Source: Jannaschia maritima
GTDB taxonomy: Bacteria; Pseudomonadota; Alphaproteobacteria; Rhodobacterales; Rhodobacteraceae
Length of the DNA: 64,000 nucleotides
Direction: 5' to 3'
NCBI RefSeq assembly: GCF_030973515.1
Contig: NZ_JARGZA010000007.1
Span: forward strand, 1-64,000
The translations under genes and the position numbers were made by a program. Positions 1 to 7,597 of this stretch are shown in pieces. The notes under the pieces are model-generated. The model had not been told where the DNA came from. It did no database searches and saw only the letters and a list, made by a program, of their open reading frames with translations. How positions within the stretch are numbered: position 1 is the stretch's first letter; every line of letters starts with the position of its first letter.

Positions 1-484
1 GTTGGTCTTGGCGGGTGGAAGTATGCCTGGTGGGGCGCCCGCCCGCCTGGCGGCGAAGAACGTCCAGGGACGGCCCGGCCCTGGACCAGTCGTCGATCCA
101 GGCCTCGAACGGATCGGCCACGACACCCGCCTGTCCCACGTCGCCGCGGGCCAGCCGTTCGCCCGAATAATGCGCGTCGGGCGTCGTCACGCCCAGATGC
201 CCCATCCAGACCTGCGGACCCGTGGGCGTCAGCGCGGACCGGAACAGCGTCCACTGCACCCCGTAGGTCCGCCCGTCCGCACCGTCGAGCACGGCGGTCA
301 GGTACCACCACTCGATGCGATAGTCCGGATGCGCGCCGTGGTCGGCGGGAAAGCGCAGGACCGTCCCGTCCCGCGGCAGGGCGAACCCCTCGCCCCCCTG
401 CCCCAGGCCCGCGAAGCCCTGGGCCGTGGCGGCGGTGCAACCGGTTGCGAGGATCCCGGCCAGGACGAGGGCTCTACCGTTCAT
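1..484 (-). CDS. AttH/CrtC-like lipocalin-domain lipoprotein (3' end outside window)
   Basis: The first 161 codons of a secreted protein are present; the C-terminus lies beyond base 1. The N-terminus is a short lipoprotein-type signal ending ATGC at about residue 16. The mature part carries the EWWY motif and an aromatic-rich beta pattern, as in AttH and carotenoid 1,2-hydratase (CrtC) relatives, which have a double lipocalin-like fold. The start overlaps the permease stop by 11 bases, so it is translationally coupled as the third gene of an ATPase-permease-AttH operon, the order known from attEFGH-type loci. No carotenoid genes are nearby, so an envelope role with the ABC transporter is likelier than pigment synthesis. 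The ligand is unknown. Confidence 0.8.
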   Translation of the reverse strand, partial: MNGRALVLAGILATGCTAATAQGFAGLGQGGEGFALPRDGTVLRFPADHGAHPDYRIEWWYLTAVLDGADGRTYGVQWTLFRSALTPTGPQVWMGHLGVTTPDAHYSGERLARGDVGQAGVVADPFEAWIDDWSRAGPSLDVLRRQAGGRPTRHTSTRQDQ

Positions 485-2855
485 GCGCGAACACCTTCAC
501 CAAGCGCGCGGGCGGCATCCGCCACAGCCGCGCGGTGGGCAGCGCCGCGGCCAGGCCGGCCGCCAGCATCGCCCAGAGTCCCAGAAGCGCCCATTCCCCG
601 GGGAACACCCGCAGGGGCAGCCGCCACCCGAAAGCCAGGACGTTGACGACCGCCAGGAGGGCCCAGGCCAGCGCGACCCCCACGGGCACCGCCAGCAGGG
701 CCGTCAAGGCGGCCAGGCCCAGCGCACGGCCCAGATCCGCCAGCGCGATCCGCCGCCGCGTCAGGCCCAGCGCCCACAGGGGCGCGATCTGCGGCAGGCG
801 CATCTCGGCAAGCGTCGTCAGCGATGCCCACAGCGCGAAGGCCGCCACCCCTAGCGTCAGCACGTTCAGGGCGGTGGTCACCGCGAAGGTCCGCTCGAAC
901 ACCGCGAGGCTGAACTCCTTGATCGACGCCTGGTCCACGATCCGCTGGCCGGGCAGGTCGAACGCCGCCGTCAGGTCCGCGATCACCCCTTCCGTGCCCC
1001 CAGGCACGACGCGAAGGGCGAACTGCGTGATCGGCGCGTCCGCATAGGTCGCCCGAAACACCTCCAGCCCCAGCATCGCCTGCCCCAGGGGGTTGCCGTA
1101 ATCGGAATACACGCCCGCCACGGGCCAGGTCCCGCCGCGGCCCAGATCGACGGTCGCGCCCGTCCACAGGCCTTCCCGGCGGGCCAGCTGCTCGTTGACC
1201 AGCGCCGCCTCGCCCGCCGCGATGCGGTCCCAGACGTCCGGAGCGCCGTCCAGCAGGGGCCAGTTGTCGCGATAGGTCGCGTGGTCCGCGATCGCATAGA
1301 CCTGCCCCGCCGCGCCCCCGGGCCGGTCCTCGACCGATGCGATGGGCAGGATCGCCGTCACCCGGGCGTCGTCGGCCAGCAGCGCCTGCATCGCCTCCGC
1401 CTCCGCGACGTCGGCGGCGGTGACGTAGATCTCGGACGCCAGCCGCTGATCCAGCCAACCGGTGAACGTCCCGCGGAAGCTGCCCACCATCGTGCCGACG
1501 CCGATATTGGCCGCCAAAGCCAGCATCAGCGCCATCAGGGCCAGCGACAGGCCCGGCACCTGCTGGCGCGCGTCGGCCCACATCCATTCCGCCACCGGCC
1601 GGCGCGCCAGCCGCGCGCCCCCCGCCAGCACCGCGGTCACGACGGCGGGCAGAAGGAACGCGGCCCCCAGCAGCAGCGCGCCCAGCAGCGCGAACCCCGC
1701 CGGCAGACCGTCGCCCACCACCGCCAGCACCCCGGCCGCGACCAGCAGCCCGGCCCCCGCCACCGCCTGCCGACGCAGCGTCGCGGTGCGGGCCATCGCC
1801 CAGGCGCGCGGCTGCGCGGGCGCCAGGAGCGGCAGGCGGGCCAGGGACCACAGGCTCTGCCCGCCCGCCACGACCAATCCCAGGGCGGCCATGCCCAGAC
1901 CCGACAGCCACCAGGCCGGCGACAGCGACAGGGACCCCGACACCCCCGCGCCGTAGAGCCCCGACAACGTCGCCGCCACGCCGGGCAGCAGGGCCGCCGC
2001 GACGACGTAGCCCAGCGCCACCCCCAGCCCGCCGCCCAACAGGGTCAACGCCACCAGTTCCAGCGACAGGCAGCCCATCAGCACGCCCAAGGGGACGCCC
2101 AGCGCGCGTAGGGTGCGGAACAAGGCGCGCCGCTGCTCGAACGCCAGGCCGATCGCGGCATGGACGATGAACAGCCCCACCGCGAAGGCCAGCAACCCGA
2201 AGGCGGTCAGGTTCAGATGGAAACTGTCCGTCAGCCGCCCGATCCCAGCATCGCCCGAAGGCGCGACCAGGCGGGCGTCGGGAAACAAGCTGTCCAACGG
2301 CACCGACCCCACCCCGTCCGATGTCAGCAGCAGCCCGTCCAGCCGGTCGGTCCCCGCCAGATCCAGCGCCCGCGCGACGTCGGCCACCACCACGCCCGGC
2401 GCCAGACCCTCCACCGCGCGGGCGGCGATCCCGTCCGGCACGCGCGCCGCCGTGCCCGGTTCCACCAGGACGACCGCCCCCAGCAGGAACCCGGTCAGCA
2501 CCTCCGCCTCCCCCACCGCGGCCGAAGCCGGCCCCGGCGGCGCGGTGAACGGATCCAGGCCCAAGACGCGAAGCCCCGTGCCGGGCAGCGCCGCGTCGAC
2601 CACGGGGGTCACCGGCCAGCCGGCCCGGCGGGCGGCGGCGAAGTCGTCAAGCGTCAGCACCCCCTCCAGCCGGGGAAGAGTGTCCCGGTCCAGCGTCGCG
2701 GCCGCATCGGCATAGCTTTGGCGCGCCTGCGCGTTGATCGCCTGCACCCCCGTCCACAGCCCCGTCGCCAGCGCCAGCCCCACGACCAGCGTCAGCAGCT
2801 GCACCGGGTGCCGCCGCCAATGGCCCAGCAGCGCGCGCAGGGCGGCGCGGATCAC
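474..2855 (-). CDS. FtsX/LolC-type ABC transporter permease, about 793 aa
   Basis: Large permease of the MacB/LolC/FtsX class. It has a transmembrane segment near residues 16-35, a long periplasmic domain, a central group of hydrophobic segments, a second periplasmic domain and a final group of segments near the C-terminus. This duplicated layout matches the roughly 800-aa AttF/AttG-like single permeases that move lipids or lipoproteins instead of small solutes. I chose the GTG at 2855 because it overlaps the ATPase stop (GTGA) and leads directly into an amphipathic start and first membrane segment. Its 3' end overlaps the lipoprotein gene. Cargo is not readable from sequence. Confidence 0.88.
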   Translation of the reverse strand: MIRAALRALLGHWRRHPVQLLTLVVGLALATGLWTGVQAINAQARQSYADAAATLDRDTLPRLEGVLTLDDFAAARRAGWPVTPVVDAALPGTGLRVLGLDPFTAPPGPASAAVGEAEVLTGFLLGAVVLVEPGTAARVPDGIAARAVEGLAPGVVVADVARALDLAGTDRLDGLLLTSDGVGSVPLDSLFPDARLVAPSGDAGIGRLTDSFHLNLTAFGLLAFAVGLFIVHAAIGLAFEQRRALFRTLRALGVPLGVLMGCLSLELVALTLLGGGLGVALGYVVAAALLPGVAATLSGLYGAGVSGSLSLSPAWWLSGLGMAALGLVVAGGQSLWSLARLPLLAPAQPRAWAMARTATLRRQAVAGAGLLVAAGVLAVVGDGLPAGFALLGALLLGAAFLLPAVVTAVLAGGARLARRPVAEWMWADARQQVPGLSLALMALMLALAANIGVGTMVGSFRGTFTGWLDQRLASEIYVTAADVAEAEAMQALLADDARVTAILPIASVEDRPGGAAGQVYAIADHATYRDNWPLLDGAPDVWDRIAAGEAALVNEQLARREGLWTGATVDLGRGGTWPVAGVYSDYGNPLGQAMLGLEVFRATYADAPITQFALRVVPGGTEGVIADLTAAFDLPGQRIVDQASIKEFSLAVFERTFAVTTALNVLTLGVAAFALWASLTTLAEMRLPQIAPLWALGLTRRRIALADLGRALGLAALTALLAVPVGVALAWALLAVVNVLAFGWRLPLRVFPGEWALLGLWAMLAAGLAAALPTARLWRMPPARLVKVFAHER

Positions 2856-3502
2856 GCTACCCGCCCCGCGCGCAGGCGCAGCCGGCGGTCCAGGCGCCCC
2901 GCCAGACGTTCGGAATGAGTCACCATCAGAAGCCCCGCCCCCGTCTGCCGGGTCATGTCCACCATCAGGTCCAGCGCCGCGTCGCCCGTCGCCTCGTCCA
3001 GGTTGCCCGTGGGCTCGTCGGCCAGGACCAGCTTGGGCGACGCGGCCAGGGTCCGCCCGATGGCGACCCGCTGCTGCTGCCCGCCCGACAGCTGCTCGGG
3101 CCACTTGGTCAGATGCTCCGACAGGCCCAGCCGTTCCGCGATGGGCGCGGGGTCCACCGCCCGGCCCGCCAGGCGCGCGTGAAAGGACAGGTTCGCGGCC
3201 ACGTCGAGCGAGGGGATCAAATTGAACTGCTGGAAGATCAGCCCCACAGACCCGCGCCGCAGCGCCGCGCGCGCTCCGTCCGCCGCCGTCGTCAGGTCGG
3301 TGCCGTCCACCACCACCGCGCCTCCGTCCGCCGTGTCGAGACCCGCGCACAAGTGCAGCAGCGTGGACTTGCCCGACCCCGACTCGCCCGTCAGCGCCAG
3401 CGTCTGCCCCGCCGCCAGGTCGAAGGACACCCCGTCCAAGACCCGGATGGGACCTTCGCCGGTGTCGAAGGACTTCGTGACGTCTCGGACGGACAGGAGC
3501 AT
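2852..3502 (-). CDS. LolD/MacB-family ABC transporter ATPase, 216 aa
   Basis: Complete nucleotide-binding subunit: Walker [10 protein letters not shown] at residues 39-47, Q-loop in FQQFN, signature LSGGQQQR, Walker B LVLADEPTGNLD and the switch histidine in THSE. The ADEPTGNLD form and 216-aa length are typical of the LolD/MacB/FtsE branch, which partners FtsX-type permeases, as here. The ATG at 3502 begins the usual MLLSVRDV strand; longer in-frame extensions are GC-rich antisense-like sequence. It is the first gene of the three-gene operon and powers the permease at 474-2855 from the cytoplasmic face. Confidence 0.93.
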   Translation of the reverse strand: MLLSVRDVTKSFDTGEGPIRVLDGVSFDLAAGQTLALTGESGSGKSTLLHLCAGLDTADGGAVVVDGTDLTTAADGARAALRRGSVGLIFQQFNLIPSLDVAANLSFHARLAGRAVDPAPIAERLGLSEHLTKWPEQLSGGQQQRVAIGRTLAASPKLVLADEPTGNLDEATGDAALDLMVDMTRQTGAGLLMVTHSERLAGRLDRRLRLRAGRVA

Positions 3503-3563
3503 GGATCGCAGGGTAGCCGGGGGGCGGCCCGCTTCAAGCGGAAGCGCGGCCGCAGCCCCCCCT

Positions 3564-4172
3564 TCAGCTTCCCTGACCCGGCCGCGCCAGGGGGAACGTC
3601 CGCTCCACCGCGGCATAGTCGCGATACCCCATCCGCGCCAACGGCACGTACCGCGCGGGGTCGAACAGGCCGTCCACCAAGCAGTCGTCGCGCAGATGCA
3701 CGCCCACCACCTCGCCGAAGGCCACCAGGTTGGCCGCGCCCGGCAGCGTCACGATCCGCGTCAGCTGGCATTCCAGCGACGCCGGGGCGTCCGCCACGCG
3801 CGGGCAGTCGATGGCCCGGCACTCCGCCTTCGCCACGCCCGCGGCCGCGAACTCGTCCACCCCCGCCGGATGCGGGGCCGAGGTCGCGTTCATCGCGTCC
3901 CGCGCCGCATGCGCCACCACGTTCATGCAAAACACCCCCGTCTCGCGGATCTGGGCCAGGCTGTCCTTCGTGCCGTCCCGATCGTCCTTCGCCGTGGTAG
4001 AGGCGAACATCACCTGCGGCGGCACGTAGGCCACGGCGTTGAAGAACGAGTACGGCGCCAGGTTATCGCCCGCGGCCCCCCGCGTGGCGATCCAGCCGAT
4101 GGGGCGCGGGGCGACGACGGCGTTGAACGGGTCGTGCGGCAGGCCGTGCCCGTCCGCGGGGCGATAGAACAT
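3564..4172 (-). CDS. Flavin reductase-like (FMN-binding split-barrel) protein, 202 aa
   Basis: Cytosolic flavoprotein of the flavin reductase-like family (DIM6/NTAB, split barrel). Visible family features are the PRPIGWI segment near residue 20, the SFFNAVAY region followed by PPQVMF, the FCMNVV strand, and a C-terminal VGVHL strand. Members bind FMN and often act as NAD(P)H:flavin oxidoreductases; substrate cannot be told. The ATG at 4172 begins the family's usual MFYRP start. It lies 61 bases upstream of the ABC ATPase on the same strand, so it may share its transcript, and is divergent from the acetyltransferase at 4238. Confidence 0.87.
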   Translation of the reverse strand: MFYRPADGHGLPHDPFNAVVAPRPIGWIATRGAAGDNLAPYSFFNAVAYVPPQVMFASTTAKDDRDGTKDSLAQIRETGVFCMNVVAHAARDAMNATSAPHPAGVDEFAAAGVAKAECRAIDCPRVADAPASLECQLTRIVTLPGAANLVAFGEVVGVHLRDDCLVDGLFDPARYVPLARMGYRDYAAVERTFPLARPGQGS

Positions 4173-4237
4173 GGGGGGCGGCGTCCCGGCGTCGTGGCGT
4201 GTTGACCCCCCTCTAGCGCCGTGCGACCGCGGGCGCC

Positions 4238-4708
4238 ATGGAACTGCTGCGGGAACGGCCCGACGACCTGTGGGAGGTCGAGGCGCTCTACGACCTCTGC
4301 TTTGCCCCCGGCCGCACCGCGCTGTCGTCCTATCGCCTGCGCGACGGCGTCCCCCCCGCCCGCGACCTGTGCCTGTGCGCGCGCGAGGACGGGGCGCTCG
4401 CCGGCGCGATCCGGTTCTGGCCCGTCCGCGTGGGCGGGCGCTGGGACGCGATGCTGCTCGGGCCAATCGCCGTCCACCCCACGCGGCAGGGCGAGGGCGT
4501 GGGCGCCGTGCTGATCCAGTCGGGCCTCGACCGCGCCCGGGCTGCCGGCATCGCCCGCGTCCTCCTGGTCGGCGACGCCCCCTATTACGGCCGCTTCGGC
4601 TTCGCCCGCCTCCCGGACGTCACCATGCCCCCACCCACGGACCCCCACCGCGTCCTGGGCTGCTGGGACTGGGAGGGAGTCGCGGGGACGGTGGAACGCG
4701 CAGCCTAG
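4238..4708 (+). CDS. GNAT-family N-acetyltransferase (YhbS-like), 156 aa
   Basis: Single GNAT domain. The acetyl-CoA-binding motif is clear in strand 4 and helix 3: GPIAVHP then RQGEGVGAVLI near residues 75-95, followed by the VLLVGDAPYYGRFGF segment characteristic of the YhbS subfamily. This group acetylates small molecules or protein amines; the acceptor is unknown. It is divergently arranged with the flavin reductase gene with 65 bases between them, so both promoters must lie in that gap. The short C-terminus and lack of a downstream partner suggest a monocistronic gene. Confidence 0.88.
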   Translation: MELLRERPDDLWEVEALYDLCFAPGRTALSSYRLRDGVPPARDLCLCAREDGALAGAIRFWPVRVGGRWDAMLLGPIAVHPTRQGEGVGAVLIQSGLDRARAAGIARVLLVGDAPYYGRFGFARLPDVTMPPPTDPHRVLGCWDWEGVAGTVERAA

Positions 4709-5086
4709 GACGCGTGCATCCGGCTTGGCCCAGGTGATGGCCTGGTTCGGACGGTGCCCGTCGATCACGGCGTCCCGCATATCGACGCCCCCTCGATCCG
4801 CCCGACGGGAACCAACCATGCCACATGGCCGCCCAGGGCGGCGGGGACGTCCTTCGGACCATCGATCATGCCGCGGATCGTCCAACCCCCGCCATGGCTG
4901 TCGGCACCCAATCCACACCGATACCGCCGTGATACGGACCCAAGCACCCGGCGCATGCCGACACAATGTCGTCATCGGAGGAGCGTCTCGCCGTTCAGCA
5001 GGAGGACGACGGAGTCGGCCCCACTCGATATGTCCGATCTGCCCTTCTGGAATGCCGGTACCCGCCGCGATTCTACCCGGCAGGAA
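4709..5086. other. Gene-poor stretch, possible decayed coding DNA
   Basis: No convincing gene. On the minus strand near 4765-4956 a short open frame reads like protein in its second half (MIDGPKDV...LGGHVAWLVPVG), and a neighbouring frame continues with protein-like text, as expected for a gene broken by frameshifts. I do not recognise a family. It lies at the distal end of the toxin island, where orphan toxin or immunity remnants are common. Confidence 0.3.
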
Positions 5087-5308
5087 TCACGTTGTGCGCT
5101 CGGGATTGTGGCCGATGCCTTCCACGAAGTTCTCCAAGGCTCGCTCGAACATGTCGTACGGCAGGCGGTCGAAGAAGGCTTCGAGCGGATGGAGCGCGCG
5201 GCGAAGGGACAGACGTTCGGGCATCGCATCGCGGGAAGGAACGAGGTGACGTCGCCGGTCGTCACGATGGCACGTGACCAGCTGAGACCGTATTCGCCGG
5301 AAGGTCAC
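5087..5308 (-). other. Short ORF or gene fragment downstream of the immunity genes
   Basis: A 73-codon open frame whose second half looks coding: an amphipathic stretch containing EAFFDRLPYDMFERALENF ends at the stop. Its first half is arginine-rich and unconvincing. It overlaps the small ORF at 5262-5525 by 47 bases in another frame. It may be the tail of a decayed gene formerly joined to the ORF above by a lost reading frame. No family recognised. Confidence 0.25.
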
Positions 5309-5525
5309 GCCCCGTCATCTCGCCGTCGCGCACCGCCGGGAAATCGGTCCCGTCCACCTCGTACCATTCCCTACTCTCGGACGGACCGCCCGACACGTAC
5401 TCGAACGTCAGCTTGCCGCACATGCGTCCCATGCCCCGTGTCGTCGCGACGACGCGGTCTTCCTCGCATCGGATGCCCCTTCTCTCCGGACCGCAATTTT
5501 CTCCGTGAGTTTCATCTGTCGTCAT
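5262..5525 (-). CDS. Small ORF, 87 aa, unknown (possible immunity-type protein)
   Basis: Open frame starting MTTDET with ATG at 5525. The middle reads as natural protein with alternating hydrophobic residues (CGKLTFEYVSGG, EWYEVDG). It overlaps the preceding small ORF by 14 bases, continuing the overlapped series that runs from the adaptor at 8304. Codon use is less GC-biased than in housekeeping genes nearby, as for the rest of the island. An alternative ATG two bases out of frame (start of MKLTEK) overlaps the upstream stop as ATGA but closes after about 35 codons, so a frameshift cannot be excluded. Confidence 0.35.
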   Translation of the reverse strand: MTTDETHGENCGPERRGIRCEEDRVVATTRGMGRMCGKLTFEYVSGGPSESREWYEVDGTDFPAVRDGEMTGRDLPANTVSAGHVPS

Positions 5526-5733
5526 GGCCGTGAACGATCGGCTCGAACGAGACACGGTCGAGAACGGTATCGATCCGCAAGTCCGCGAATAGGTCGATCC
5601 CATCGTCCCCGATCGCGATAGGTATGCGCTTGCTGGTCGGGTTCAGATCAGCGCTCAACCCCGGCCAGGCTGTCCAATGAGACGGGGGGCACTCGAGTAA
5701 TCTTGTATCCCGCATCCAGTGAGGCTCGCGCAT
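5512..5733 (-). CDS. Small ORF, 73 aa, coupled to the pentapeptide immunity gene
   Basis: ATG at 5733 overlaps the pentapeptide gene's TGA in the form TGATG, a strong sign of translational coupling. The product begins MREPHWMRD and has a plausible alternating strand-helix pattern (KRIPIAIGDDGIDLFADLRI). No family is recognised. Position directly after an immunity gene, small acidic product and lowered GC suggest a second immunity or accessory protein, or the intact N-terminal part of a longer decayed one. Expression and function are inference. Confidence 0.45.
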   Translation of the reverse strand: MREPHWMRDTRLLECPPSHWTAWPGLSADLNPTSKRIPIAIGDDGIDLFADLRIDTVLDRVSFEPIVHGHDDR

Positions 5734-6143
5734 CAAACGATAGCGTAGAGGAGCCGCCGTCGGTCGATCAGAGCCTTCGATAGGTCGACGCCCTTCATGT
5801 TCGTTCCGATGAAGCTGGCACGGGTGAACCGAGTGCCCTCGACGGAAGTGCCCCTGAAGTCCGATCCATCCAAGGTCGCCTTGTGAAACGATGCCCCCGC
5901 AAGATTGCACGATCTGAAATCGCAATCGACCAGATGGGCGCCGACGAACTCGAACCCGCTCAAATCCATCCCGGAAAGATTAGCATAGCCCAGAGCGCAT
6001 TCGCTGAGATCCACTCCGCTGAGGTCGATACTCCGCATATCCAAGTGCTGCCCGTTGAAACGCCGCCCGGCTTGCCCCCTCGTCCGGAGCCAATCTGCAT
6101 GCGCTTGAAAAGCGGCTGGGACTTCGTGGATTTCTTCGATCAT
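5733..6143 (-). CDS. Pentapeptide-repeat protein, probable immunity to the adjacent toxin, 136 aa
   Basis: From about residue 35 to 125 the sequence repeats an A(D/N)LXX-like five-residue pattern: SIDLSGVDLSECALGYANLSG, then GFEF, CDFRS, CNLAG, DFRGT and so on. This builds a right-handed quadrilateral beta-helix. The ATG at 6143 overlaps the toxin stop (ATGA), so toxin and this protein are made together, the standard arrangement of effector and immunity genes. Pentapeptide proteins can mimic nucleic acid (for example Qnr/MfpA), which would suit neutralising a nuclease tip. That mechanism is inference. GC is visibly lower than in flanking core genes. Confidence 0.8.
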   Translation of the reverse strand: MIEEIHEVPAAFQAHADWLRTRGQAGRRFNGQHLDMRSIDLSGVDLSECALGYANLSGMDLSGFEFVGAHLVDCDFRSCNLAGASFHKATLDGSDFRGTSVEGTRFTRASFIGTNMKGVDLSKALIDRRRLLYAIV

Positions 6144-7597
6144 GGCCAGAACCTGACGATTTCCCCAAACCCATTGTCACCGACGATCTGCCTCAAGGTG
6201 TTCATGTCAGCTGCTGAAATGTTCCGGGTATCGATCATTACGTTCTCTCCCAGGCGGCGAGATAGATCCAGTTGCTCTTCCACACGGGCAGGGTCGAAGC
6301 CGTTTGGGAAGTTGGAGTTATAGGCCTTAACGTCCCATTCGACGCCATCTGCGTCAATGAACTCTGCCCCCCCGGTTGGATCGCGTCTGATCGGTCCAGG
6401 GACCTCGCCCCGCTCTTCCAGTCCGAGGCCGACGTCACGTTCCGCTTCGCTGCTTCGTGAAATCCGCCCCCCGTGGGACGGGTCTCGGGCCAAATCGTCT
6501 AGTTCGTCCTGCGTCCTGGGATGCCGCGGCACCCTTGCCGGCGGCGCCTCCACGTTCTGCTTGACCGTATGCGCCTTGCCGTTGCGCGTCCCGCCGCGAC
6601 CGATGCGGCTCATGGCGGCGGCGAGCGTCTGCGCCAGCCGGCGCTGAAGCGTCGTGGCGGCCTCGCGCAGCTTCTCCGTCGCCACCCCACGGAAGGCCCC
6701 GACGCGGGCGATGCCGTCGTTCAGGCGGGCGTTCCAGCCCGTCACGCCGCCCAGCCGCGTCTTGGCCCAGTCCATGTACGCGGCGGCCCGGTTCAACAGG
6801 CGGTTCAGCTCCCCCACCGCCCAGTCCAGGATGTCCCCCGTCAGCCGGCGCGAGAACTCCTTCAGCCAGCGATGAGCGTTGCCGATGCCGAAGAAGTTGA
6901 ACACGCCGTAGAGCGAGCGCAGCGCGCCGATGTCGCCGGCACGCCGCAGCACCATCTTCAGGATGCCCTTCGCGAGCGATCCGAAGGTCGGGATCAGGCC
7001 GATCAGGGTGATGACCAGCAGGATCCAGTGCGCAGGGACGTCCCATTCCCGCCGCCAGATCAGGCGGTAGAGGATGTTGACGATGTCCTGCGCGTCCGCC
7101 AGCTGGTCGATGCCGGGGATCATGGTCAGGATCATGCGCGCGATGATCTGGCTGGTGCTGGCGTCCTCGTTGAAATCGCCCTGGATTACGCCCCAGACCC
7201 AGTCCCCCGCCTCCGCGATGTCGTCCCAGAGGCGCGCGAAGAACCCCTCCTCCGGCTCCTCGACCGGCGCACGCGCCTCGGGATCCTCGTAGGGCTCCCC
7301 CTCCGGATCGTCGAAGAAGTAGAACTCCACCTCCTCGATCCCGCTAGGCAGGGTCGCCACGGCGTCGCCGTTCCCGTCCGTGACGCCTTGTGCCAGGACC
7401 TCGCCGGTGGCGTCGCCCGTGACGGTCTGGACGATATAGCTGGCGCCCGCCACGCCCGACCCATCCGCATGCTCGTAGCGGATCTTGACCCAGTTGTCGT
7501 CGCACAGGCAGGTCGGATCGTCGATCGCGGCGGAGCCATGCGCCGTCGCGCCGTCCGCCGCGCTCGCGAAACCCGCCGGGCTTTGCGGGCCGCTCAT
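6140..7597 (-). CDS. Polymorphic toxin/T6SS-type effector with predicted nuclease tip, 485 aa
   Basis: Modular protein. Residues 1-85 hold a beta-rich N-terminal domain around CLCDDNWVKI and YIVQTVTG. Residues about 130-220 contain the hydrophobic pre-toxin region MIPGIDQLADAQDI then LITLIGLIPTFGSLAKG, common in secreted effectors. A helical stretch follows. The last 110 residues are a distinct tip with E412, D415, D417 and the E420-W-D-V-K424 signature, resembling PD-(D/E)XK-type or CdiA-type nuclease toxins. DNA coding for the tip (below about 6480) is clearly less GC-rich than that for the body, suggesting tip replacement by transfer. The start overlaps the adaptor stop (ATGA). Secretion route and substrate are inferred; no VgrG, Hcp or PAAR is in the window. 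Confidence 0.78.
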   Translation of the reverse strand: MSGPQSPAGFASAADGATAHGSAAIDDPTCLCDDNWVKIRYEHADGSGVAGASYIVQTVTGDATGEVLAQGVTDGNGDAVATLPSGIEEVEFYFFDDPEGEPYEDPEARAPVEEPEEGFFARLWDDIAEAGDWVWGVIQGDFNEDASTSQIIARMILTMIPGIDQLADAQDIVNILYRLIWRREWDVPAHWILLVITLIGLIPTFGSLAKGILKMVLRRAGDIGALRSLYGVFNFFGIGNAHRWLKEFSRRLTGDILDWAVGELNRLLNRAAAYMDWAKTRLGGVTGWNARLNDGIARVGAFRGVATEKLREAATTLQRRLAQTLAAAMSRIGRGGTRNGKAHTVKQNVEAPPARVPRHPRTQDELDDLARDPSHGGRISRSSEAERDVGLGLEERGEVPGPIRRDPTGGAEFIDADGVEWDVKAYNSNFPNGFDPARVEEQLDLSRRLGENVMIDTRNISAADMNTLRQIVGDNGFGEIVRFWP

